From an uncultured Lachnospiraceae bacterium (lineage in GTDB: Bacteria > Bacillota > Clostridia > Lachnospirales > Lachnospiraceae), in assembly GCA_937950565.1 (NCBI GenBank), contig CALFCS010000112.1, positions 1-13,881 of the forward strand: 13,881 nucleotides of DNA, in the 5' to 3' direction. The translations under genes were made by a program, and so were the position numbers. Within the stretch, counting starts at the first letter, position 1; each line of letters begins with the position of its first letter. Positions 6,699 through 12,078 of the stretch are shown here, one piece after another. The notes beneath the pieces are model-generated. The model was not told the origin of the DNA, did no database searches, and was given only the letters and a program-made list of their open reading frames with translations.

Positions 6699-7250
6699 CT
6701 AAACACCCCTTTCTGTTGGAAACTTCCTGCGAAGCTTCCGTTTTCCTCTGGATAGATGATTATAAATCATTTCTTTTTTCATTCCTGTCTCCCTGCTGAT
6801 TTCTTCTATCGGCTGTTCATCTACGTACAGCCTTAAGAACAATTCGCGGTCTGCCGGATTCAAAGAGTTCAGCATCATTTCTACTTCTTCTGAAATTTCC
6901 CGTTCTATAAGCTCAGACAACATACGGTCTTCTTTCACGATTACGGCATCTTCGATATCCATTGTCTCCATCTCGCGTTTATATTGTCTCAGATAATCAA
7001 TAGAGCGGTAACGGGCGATTGCAGCTGCCCAGCTCTTGAATGTATTTTTGTTTTCATCAAAGTCAGAAATATTCTGCCATATTTTTAATAGTACGTCATT
7101 GAAGCATTCTTCCTGTCTGTGAGGAATTCCAAAAAGGTGTTTTCGGATAATCGACATTAGCAGACCGCCATATTCATCAATGACGTACAGGAGAGCTTTC
7201 TCATTATGCAGCTGCAGTTGATGAATATAATTATCTTTTCTGATTTTCAT
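6699..7250 (-). CDS. ECF-type RNA polymerase sigma factor
   Basis: A 183-residue sigma-70-family protein lacking regions 1 and 3. Region 2 spans about residues 15-90, with the core-binding and -10 recognition part containing ECFNDVLLKIWQNI and FKSWAAAIARYRSIDYLRQY. A linker with MDIEDAVIVKED follows. Region 4 spans about residues 125-178: LNPADRELFLRLYVDEQPIEEISRETGM, then YNHLSRGKRKLRRKF, the helix-turn-helix for the -35 element. The start is ATG 7250 behind AGAGAGGAC. It directs polymerase to a small regulon and is presumably held inactive by the membrane protein encoded immediately downstream. Autoregulation is usual for such pairs; repeated motifs upstream are noted separately. Confidence 0.88.
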   Translation of the reverse strand: MKIRKDNYIHQLQLHNEKALLYVIDEYGGLLMSIIRKHLFGIPHRQEECFNDVLLKIWQNISDFDENKNTFKSWAAAIARYRSIDYLRQYKREMETMDIEDAVIVKEDRMLSELIEREISEEVEMMLNSLNPADRELFLRLYVDEQPIEEISRETGMKKEMIYNHLSRGKRKLRRKFPTERGV

Positions 7251-7270
7251 AAAGTGTCCTCTCTTTTTGT

Positions 7271-7326
7271 ACTGCGCAGTGGTTAAGTAATTACTGTTTT
7301 CATTAATTATTACGGATGCGCAGTAA
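7271..7326 (-). promoter_or_regulatory. Repeated TGCGCAGT motif and palindromes upstream of the sigma gene
   Basis: The gap upstream of the sigma gene holds a perfect 10-bp palindrome, ACTGCGCAGT (7271-7280), and a second copy of its TGCGCAGT half at 7317-7324. Between them is another perfect palindrome, AGTAATTACT (7286-7295). No consensus sigma-A promoter is obvious on the minus strand here. The motifs may be an ECF promoter or regulator site, but this is unproven. Confidence 0.35.
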
Positions 7327-7347
7327 GGAATCTATCATAGTTTTTCT

Positions 7348-7390
7348 AAAAAAAGCACCTCCAGATGATTAGAATTCTCTGTTGGTGCTT
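7348..7390 (-). terminator. Rho-independent terminator of the YefM-YoeB module
   Basis: AAGCACC (7353-7359) and GGTGCTT (7384-7390) form a 7-bp stem with a 24-base loop. On the minus strand it is followed by a run of seven U (7354-7348). It begins 12 bases after the toxin stop and separates the TA module from the sigma operon. Confidence 0.75.
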
Positions 7391-7401
7391 ATTGTTTTAC
7401 T

Positions 7402-7668
7402 TTATTTATCTCCGTAATGATATCTGCAAGCTAATATATACACGTTATTTTCATCAATCTTGTATATCAATCTTTCCTTATCATTAATGCGTCTGCTCCA
7501 AAATCCTGCCAGATTTCCGGTCAACGGTTCTGGTTTTCCTATACCTTCATTACCATTTCTGCAGATATCTTTGATTAATTGATTAATCTTTTTTAGCGTC
7601 TTTCTATCTTCGGTTTGCCAATAAAGATAATCTTCCCATCCGGTATCAGCAAACACTTTATTCATCAT
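7402..7668 (-). CDS. yoeB: YoeB-family mRNA interferase toxin
   Basis: An 88-residue toxin of the Txe/YoeB family. It opens MNKVFADTGWEDYLYWQ and carries INQLIKDI, GKPEPLTGNLAGFWSRRI, RLIYKI and the closing CRYHYGDK. Residues lining up with the known E. coli YoeB catalytic set are all present: Glu47, Arg66, His84 and Tyr85. YoeB cleaves mRNA at the A site of the ribosome when freed from YefM. The length equals the family norm. Two adjacent ATGs (7668 and 7665) are possible; either overlaps the end of the antitoxin gene by 8-11 bases, giving coupled translation. Confidence 0.93.
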   Translation of the reverse strand: MMNKVFADTGWEDYLYWQTEDRKTLKKINQLIKDICRNGNEGIGKPEPLTGNLAGFWSRRINDKERLIYKIDENNVYILACRYHYGDK

Positions 7669-7924
7669 CTTCTACCTCATATAACTCATGTATGGCAAAT
7701 TCACCATTTTCCAACTGTGCTTTTCCTTTCATCAGCCAGTCATAATTCGCCTTATTTCCCATAACATAAATGTTTTCCATCATATTGTTATAAGTTTCCT
7801 CAGATATCATGACTACGTTCTTATTATCTTTTCTGGTGACAATCATAGTTTCGTAATCATCTGTAACCTTATCCATGCACGACTTCATATTTTCACGTAG
7901 AGTTGTATAATTAACCGCCAGCAT
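7658..7924 (-). CDS. yefM: YefM-family antitoxin
   Basis: An 88-residue antitoxin opening MLAVNYTTLRENMKSCMDKV, the standard YefM N-terminus. The ETMIVTRKDNKNVVMISEETYNNMMENIYVM segment (about residues 25-55) completes the DNA-binding Phd fold. The acidic tail ending HELYEVEDDE (about 60-88) would bind the toxin. The frame opens further at a GTG (7933), but ATG 7924 has a perfect AGGAGG eight bases upstream and fits the family start. It pairs with the overlapping YoeB gene and should repress its own promoter through the palindrome at 7973-7992. Confidence 0.93.
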   Translation of the reverse strand: MLAVNYTTLRENMKSCMDKVTDDYETMIVTRKDNKNVVMISEETYNNMMENIYVMGNKANYDWLMKGKAQLENGEFAIHELYEVEDDE

Positions 7925-7966
7925 TACAAACACCTCCTATTTTCCCATATGATTTTCCGTATTTTT

Positions 7967-7995
7967 ATTATAACGTACAGTTTTCTGTACGTCAA
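7967..7995 (-). promoter_or_regulatory. Promoter of yefM-yoeB with operator palindrome in the spacer
   Basis: On the minus strand there is TTGACG (7995-7990), a 17-base spacer and TATAAT (7972-7967). The spacer is almost entirely an inverted repeat: ACGTACAG (7973-7980), TTTT, CTGTACGT (7985-7992). YefM is known in E. coli to recognise palindromes with a TGTACA core, and these arms are near matches (TGTACG/CGTACA). Bound antitoxin would cover both promoter elements. Confidence 0.8.
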
Positions 7996-8137
7996 TGCGT
8001 TTGTTATATATTATGCGTCCTTTTTTCTGTGATACTCAGAAATACAGACGGAATTTTTTTGAAAGAGATAAATATTCAGAATATAATATAATTTTAACAC
8101 AATTATAAATTAAAATAAAAAATATTTAAATAAAGTA

Positions 8138-8166
8138 TTGACAAATAAGATATGGGGTGATATCAT
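8138..8166 (+). promoter_or_regulatory. Strong sigma-A promoter upstream of a decayed small gene
   Basis: A consensus TTGACA (8138-8143), a 17-base spacer, and TATCAT (8161-8166, one mismatch) fit a sigma-A promoter. About 60 bases of almost pure A/T precede it and could act as an UP element. The unit it drives has two leader hairpins, a polypurine tract, a short ORF and a terminator at 8600-8640. Confidence 0.65.
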
Positions 8167-8183
8167 CTAATTAATCCAAAAAA

Positions 8184-8283
8184 CAATTCCTGACGAGAAA
8201 GGGAATTGGAAAGTATCTCATAAATATGTGAGATGAAAGGAAAAAGAGAATTAAGAAAAAGAAAAGAAGAAAGAGAAAGGAGG
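8184..8283 (+). other. Structured leader: two hairpins and a polypurine tract
   Basis: Hairpin 1 is CAATTCC (8184-8190) with GGAATTG (8202-8208). Hairpin 2 is ATCTCA (8215-8220) with TGAGAT (8229-8234). From about 8230 to 8283 the strand is nearly all purine, ending in a strong AAAGGAGG. I do not recognise a known riboswitch or RNA family here. Confidence 0.4.
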
Positions 8284-8292
8284 CTTAATCCA

Positions 8293-8580
8293 TTGGACAA
8301 TTTAATAGAAACAATAACTCAATATGTTAGTGGTATGGCAAAAGAAAGTTCCTGTAGAATAAGCCTTACAAATAGAGATAGATAACCGGTATTATTGAAT
8401 GGAATAAAAAAATCGGAGAGGAAAATAACCGGATAAAAAAAATAAAGAATTCGCAGATGCAGACATATTGAAAAAATACCACATAAAAAATCAAAAGATG
8501 TGTGAAGAAACATCAATCAGAAATAAGGCTTATGGAATAAAAGAAAGAATTGAAAAAGCCTCCGATATGAATATAGAATA
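8293..8580 (+). pseudogene. Decayed small gene of unknown function
   Basis: A TTG at 8293, ten bases after AAAGGAGG, opens a 30-codon frame (DNLIETITQYVSGMAKESSC...) that ends at TAA 8383-8385. Past the stop, coding-like sequence continues in shifted frames: GIIEWNKKIGEENNRIKKIK from about 8389, then EFADADILKKYHIKNQKMCE through NKAYGIKERIEKASDMNIE to TAG at 8578-8580. Strung together this gives a hydrophilic, Lys/Glu-rich helical protein of about 95 residues, broken by a stop and a frameshift. I cannot name the family. A deliberate 30-residue peptide is the alternative reading. The TAG precedes a terminator by 20 bases, which supports the view that the whole unit was once one gene. Confidence 0.4.
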
Positions 8581-8599
8581 GATTAAAATTAAATATAAG

Positions 8600-8640
8600 A
8601 CAGTCATTATAATTAGGAAAGATTGTAATGACTGTTTTTA
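8600..8640 (+). terminator. Rho-independent terminator
   Basis: ACAGTCATTA (8600-8609) and TAATGACTGT (8626-8635) form a perfect 10-bp stem with a 16-base loop, followed by TTTTTA. It closes the unit that starts at the 8138-8166 promoter and insulates the gene downstream. Confidence 0.8.
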
Positions 8641-8697
8641 TTTGTGGAGAAATTTATAAAAATAGGATAAAAAAGTTGTAGTTTCATCGGGATGTTT

Positions 8698-8726
8698 TTG
8701 ACAATATGTGTGGCATATGATAGACT
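8698..8726 (+). promoter_or_regulatory. Probable promoter of the TPR/acidic/P-loop gene
   Basis: A perfect TTGACA (8698-8703), a 17-base spacer and TAGACT (8721-8726, a weak -10) lie about 58 bases upstream of the chosen TTG start and after the preceding terminator. Confidence 0.5.
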
Positions 8727-8783
8727 TATATATGTAAAATTGTGCGGAATAATACAGTTTAAATGCATTTTGAGGTGAGAATA

Positions 8784-11700
8784 TTGGACAAATATGAATA
8801 TCGGGTAAAAACCGAACAAATGGTAGGACATTTAGAAAATAAGCAGTATAAAAAAGCGATGGAGATAGCGGATACAATTGACTGGAGAAGAGTAAAGAAT
8901 GCAGTCATGTTGAATACTGTCAGTGAGATTTATGAAATTAATGGGGAATTTCAGAAGAGCCGTGATATTTTATTTATTGCTTTTGACCGCTCTCCGTCAA
9001 GCAGAAAGATTGTGTACCGGCTTGGTACGCTAGCGATTAAAATCAATGATCTTGGAGAGGCGTCTGAATGTTATGAGGAATTTGTAAAGCTGGCTCCGAG
9101 AGATCCGAATCAGTATATTTTGAAGTATAAAATTTTGAGAGCCCAGAAAGCTCCGATTTCAGAACAGATTGCGGCGCTTGTAGATTTTAAGAAGGCGGAA
9201 TATGTTGAAAAGTGGGCATATGAGCTTGCGAAATTATACCATGAAGCAGGAATGACTGCGGAATGTCTGGAAGAATGTGATGATTTGATTCTTTGGTTCA
9301 GCGAAGGCAAATATGTATTTCAGGCGATGGAATTGAAAATGAAATACAAACCGCTGACTCCGCTTCAAAGAGAAAAGTACGAGAATTATGCTGAGAAGAA
9401 AGGAATCCGTATTAACCGGGCAGCTACAACGGCTTCTCCGGTTCTGAAGAAAGAGGAGCAGGTTGTAAAGCCGGCGGAGAAACCAATTGTCAAAGAGGCA
9501 GCAGAACCGGAAAAAGCGTTTGAAGAGGAAGTGGAAAGAGAACCGGAGGAAGTTGATGCGGAGGATGTGCCGGATATTCATGAAGAACCAGAGGAGATAC
9601 CGGCAGGAGCAACTCGCAGGATTCTGGCGGGAGAGGTAGAAGAGGCGCTGGCATCCATGGAAGCCGGGAATGAGGAAGAGGTGGACCTGCAGGAAGAAAT
9701 GGAAGAACCTGTAGTTCAGCAGCGAGTGAAAAAAGCTCCGATAAAAACAATCATAACAGGGGCGACATTAGAAGAGGCGCTTGTAAATGGCGTGGCGATG
9801 GCCAGCGGGATTAATCTGGATGAACAGAAGAAAATGGCAAAACGTGAAGAGGAGATGCGAATTGCCGGGCAGATGAAGATAGAAGATATTCTTTTGGAAT
9901 GGGAAGAAAAGCAGAAGTCTAATGCAGAAGCGATTGCGCAGCAGAAAGCAAAGGACGAGGAACGTCTGCGCAGAGAACGTGAAGAGATGGAAGCCAGAAA
10001 AGCGGCTGAAAAGAAGGCGGCGGAAGAAAAAGAAGCTGAGGAGGTAGCATCTAGAAAAGCAGAGGTTGCCGCGAGAAAGGCTGCGATGGAAAAAGCAGCG
10101 GCAAATAAAGGAATTATGAGACCGAAGAAGGCTCCGGTATTATCCGATGATATCAGGCAGCTGGTAGAAGAGCTTGAAGGAAGAATTTCTGACGAGGATG
10201 AATTTGATATAGAAGAGGAATTGGAACTTGCGCAGTCTAATGAGGGTGAAGAAGACGATGGATATGAGATGGAAATAAATTTCATCGGTGATGAAGAGGA
10301 CTCAGAAGAAGGATCTGTTGAAGAGGAGCTTGAGGGAGAGCTTGAAGAGGAACCCGCAGAAGAAGAGCTTGAGGAAGAACCTGAGGAAGAACTCGCAGAA
10401 GAGCCAGTTGAAGCGGTCATTGAGGAGGTGTCTGTAGAAGAAGTCGTAGAGGAAGTTGTAGAGGAAGCGTCCGTTGAAGAAGCTGAGGAAGAGGTTGCCG
10501 AGGAAGAGCTTAGCGAAGATGATTTCGAGGAAGAAGAGCTTGACGAAGATGATTTCGAGGAAGAAGAGCTTGAGGAAGACGACTTCGAGGAAGAAGAGCT
10601 TGAGGAAGACGACTTCGAGGAAGAAGAGCTTGATGAGGATGACTTCGAGGAAGAAGAACTTGACGAAGACGACTTTGAGGAAGAAGAGCCTGAGGAAGAT
10701 GACTTCGAGGAAGAGGAACTTGACGACAATCTCGACGAAGATGACGTAGAGTTTGACGATGATTTCGACGAAGACGATTTCGATGATGATTTTCACGACA
10801 GCGACTTTGACGACGAGTTTGATGATGACGAGTTTGATGATGACGAGTTTGATGATGACGAGTTTGATGACGATGATTTCGACGAAGACGACTTCGAAGA
10901 TGAGTTTGATGACGATGATTTCGACGAAGATGACTTTGAGGAAGACGATTTCGAGGAAGATGATTTCGAGGAAGATGATTTCGACGAGGAAGACTTTGGC
11001 GGAGAAGATTTTTTCGAGGACGACGATGAACTTCCAGAGATAGCGGAGCCAGATATTTCAGAGCCTTTGGAGTTGGAAGAACCTTCTGAAGAAGAGATTC
11101 AAAAGCGGATTAAGAAGTCCAAGGGAAGTGGTGTTCCTTTTGATACAGGGTTTGTTGTGACAGGAAGATATGATTTGAGCGCTACCAGTGAGATTGGTCT
11201 GAAGGCTGGACTGACGGAGGAACAGAAGAAGCTATTTTCCTATTTTGTGCCGGTTCGTGGAATGAGCGAGCAGATTGTAGAGGTGCTTGACAATGACAGA
11301 AGGGCACAGAGAGAGGGAACGTCCTGTACAGGCAACCTTCTTGTTATAGGCCGGAAAGGATCCGGCAAGACTGTGCTGGCAGTTGACATTGTGAAGGCGA
11401 TTCAGAAACAGAGAAATCTGAAACAGGGCAAGGTTGCCATCGTTACAGGCGAATCTCTGAACAAGAAGGAATTATCTAACATTATTCACAAATTGAAAGG
11501 CGGAGCAATTATCATTGAGAAGGCTGGAAAATTAAATTCCAGAACGATTAATGAATTAAACTACCTGATGGAGAAGAAGACCGGAGAGATGCTTTTTGTT
11601 CTCGAGGATCAGAGAAAACCGTTGGAGAGAATTCTGACAGTGAATCCGGAATTTAAGAGAAAGTTTACTTCAAGACTGGAACTTCCGGTATTTATCAACG

Positions 11701-11966
11701 ATGAGCTTGTTACTTTTGGTCAGACATATGCAAAGGAAAATGGATATAAACTGGATGAGATGGGTATTCTTGCTTTGTATAGTCGTATTGATGTGATGCA
11801 GAGAGAGGATCATGCCGTAACGGTTGCGGAAGTGAAAGAAATTATGGATGAGGCGATTGCGCATTCCCAGAAAGCAAATGTAAAGCATCTGGCAAGAAGG
11901 ATGTTTGGAAAAGGAACAGATGATTCTGACAGGATTATTCTGAAAGAAGATGATTTTAAAATCTAA
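8784..11966 (+). CDS. TPR protein with acidic tandem-repeat region and C-terminal P-loop ATPase-like domain
   Basis: A protein of 1060 residues from TTG 8784. An ATG at 8763 is in frame, but AGGTGA (8773-8778) sits correctly for the TTG, and MDKYEYRVKTEQM is the start I would expect for this Lachnospiraceae family. Residues about 1-205 are TPR-like helix pairs (YKKAMEIADTIDWRRVKNAV, YEEFVKLAPRDPNQY, YELAKLYHEAGMTAECLEEC). About 206-460 is Glu/Ala/Lys-rich, with coiled-coil potential (EEERLRREREEMEARKAAEKK in sense). About 470-750 is extremely acidic and is built from tandem repeats. About 778-1060 is a P-loop NTPase-like domain, with Walker A GRKGSGKT at 856-863, a Walker-B-like GGAIIIE at 906-912, and an AAA-type C-terminal helical part. 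No signal peptide or membrane segment is seen. It probably acts as a cytoplasmic scaffold or ATPase. The substrate is unknown, and adjacency to glgB is suggestive only. Confidence 0.8.
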   Translation: MDKYEYRVKTEQMVGHLENKQYKKAMEIADTIDWRRVKNAVMLNTVSEIYEINGEFQKSRDILFIAFDRSPSSRKIVYRLGTLAIKINDLGEASECYEEFVKLAPRDPNQYILKYKILRAQKAPISEQIAALVDFKKAEYVEKWAYELAKLYHEAGMTAECLEECDDLILWFSEGKYVFQAMELKMKYKPLTPLQREKYENYAEKKGIRINRAATTASPVLKKEEQVVKPAEKPIVKEAAEPEKAFEEEVEREPEEVDAEDVPDIHEEPEEIPAGATRRILAGEVEEALASMEAGNEEEVDLQEEMEEPVVQQRVKKAPIKTIITGATLEEALVNGVAMASGINLDEQKKMAKREEEMRIAGQMKIEDILLEWEEKQKSNAEAIAQQKAKDEERLRREREEMEARKAAEKKAAEEKEAEEVASRKAEVAARKAAMEKAAANKGIMRPKKAPVLSDDIRQLVEELEGRISDEDEFDIEEELELAQSNEGEEDDGYEMEINFIGDEEDSEEGSVEEELEGELEEEPAEEELEEEPEEELAEEPVEAVIEEVSVEEVVEEVVEEASVEEAEEEVAEEELSEDDFEEEELDEDDFEEEELEEDDFEEEELEEDDFEEEELDEDDFEEEELDEDDFEEEEPEEDDFEEEELDDNLDEDDVEFDDDFDEDDFDDDFHDSDFDDEFDDDEFDDDEFDDDEFDDDDFDEDDFEDEFDDDDFDEDDFEEDDFEEDDFEEDDFDEEDFGGEDFFEDDDELPEIAEPDISEPLELEEPSEEEIQKRIKKSKGSGVPFDTGFVVTGRYDLSATSEIGLKAGLTEEQKKLFSYFVPVRGMSEQIVEVLDNDRRAQREGTSCTGNLLVIGRKGSGKTVLAVDIVKAIQKQRNLKQGKVAIVTGESLNKKELSNIIHKLKGGAIIIEKAGKLNSRTINELNYLMEKKTGEMLFVLEDQRKPLERILTVNPEFKRKFTSRLELPVFINDELVTFGQTYAKENGYKLDEMGILALYSRIDVMQREDHAVTVAEVKEIMDEAIAHSQKANVKHLARRMFGKGTDDSDRIILKEDDFKI
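10512..10721 (+). repeat. Seven tandem 30-bp units encoding a DEDDFEEEEL-type decapeptide
   Basis: Seven in-frame units of 30 bases, each encoding (S/D/E)EDDFEEEE(L/P). Units differ mostly at synonymous third positions and Asp/Glu choices. Near-identical DNA units suggest growth by slippage or unequal crossing over, with selection to keep the acidic-plus-Phe pattern. Confidence 0.9.
10765..11003 (+). repeat. 15-bp tandem repeats encoding a DDDEF-type pentapeptide
   Basis: After the 30-bp array the protein switches to a five-residue period (DDDEF, DDDDF, DEDDF, EEDDF), with one Phe every fifth position. The unit GATGATGACGAGTTT occurs three times exactly around 10821-10865. One unit (EDEF) is a residue short. 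Phe at every fifth position in a run of Asp and Glu is not simple low complexity. Confidence 0.85.
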
Positions 11967-11980
11967 GTAAAAGAAGATAG

Positions 11981-12018
11981 AGGGTTTTGACAGAGATTTG
12001 TCAAAACCCTTTATTTTT
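11981..12018 (+). terminator. Strong Rho-independent terminator
   Basis: AGGGTTTTGACA (11981-11992) and TGTCAAAACCCT (11999-12010) form a perfect 12-bp stem with a 6-base loop, followed by TTATTTTT. It lies 14 bases after the stop of the large TPR gene and separates it from glgB. Confidence 0.92.
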
Positions 12019-12032
12019 GTGCAATTCTAACG

Positions 12033-12038
12033 TATAAT
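12033..12038 (+). promoter_or_regulatory. Likely -10 element of the glgB promoter
   Basis: A perfect TATAAT lies 40 bases before the glgB ATG. The -35 region at normal spacing (12010-12015, TTTATT) is weak and overlaps the preceding terminator, so an activator or moderate expression would be expected. Confidence 0.45.
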
Positions 12039-12078
12039 AGTAATATCAAATATAACGGAATATAAGAGGAACAATAAT

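Noticed and set aside
8184..8283. Known riboswitch in the structured leader
   Set aside because: The two short hairpins and the polypurine run match no riboswitch core I can recall, so it is left as an unnamed leader.
8319..8516. Minus-strand 65-codon ORF in the AT-rich gap
   Set aside because: It is hydrophobic and Phe-rich as expected from the complement of A-rich DNA, has no ribosome binding site, and opposes a strong promoter unit.
8763..8783. ATG start for the TPR/P-loop protein
   Set aside because: The AGGTGAG site lies between this ATG and the TTG at 8784, correctly spaced only for the TTG.
9716..10729. Long minus-strand ORF encoding a poly-serine protein
   Set aside because: It is the antisense shadow of the GAA/GAT-rich acidic repeats of the TPR/P-loop gene: TTC and TCT/TCC codons arise from the complement. 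It has no start signals of its own.
10512..11003. Direct-repeat array as a possible CRISPR
   Set aside because: Units are contiguous with no unique spacers, keep the reading frame, and encode a regular peptide.
10474..11043. Plus-strand Lys/Arg- or Met/Thr-rich ORFs inside the acidic region
   Set aside because: These are frame-shifted readings of the same tandem repeats and have no ribosome binding sites.
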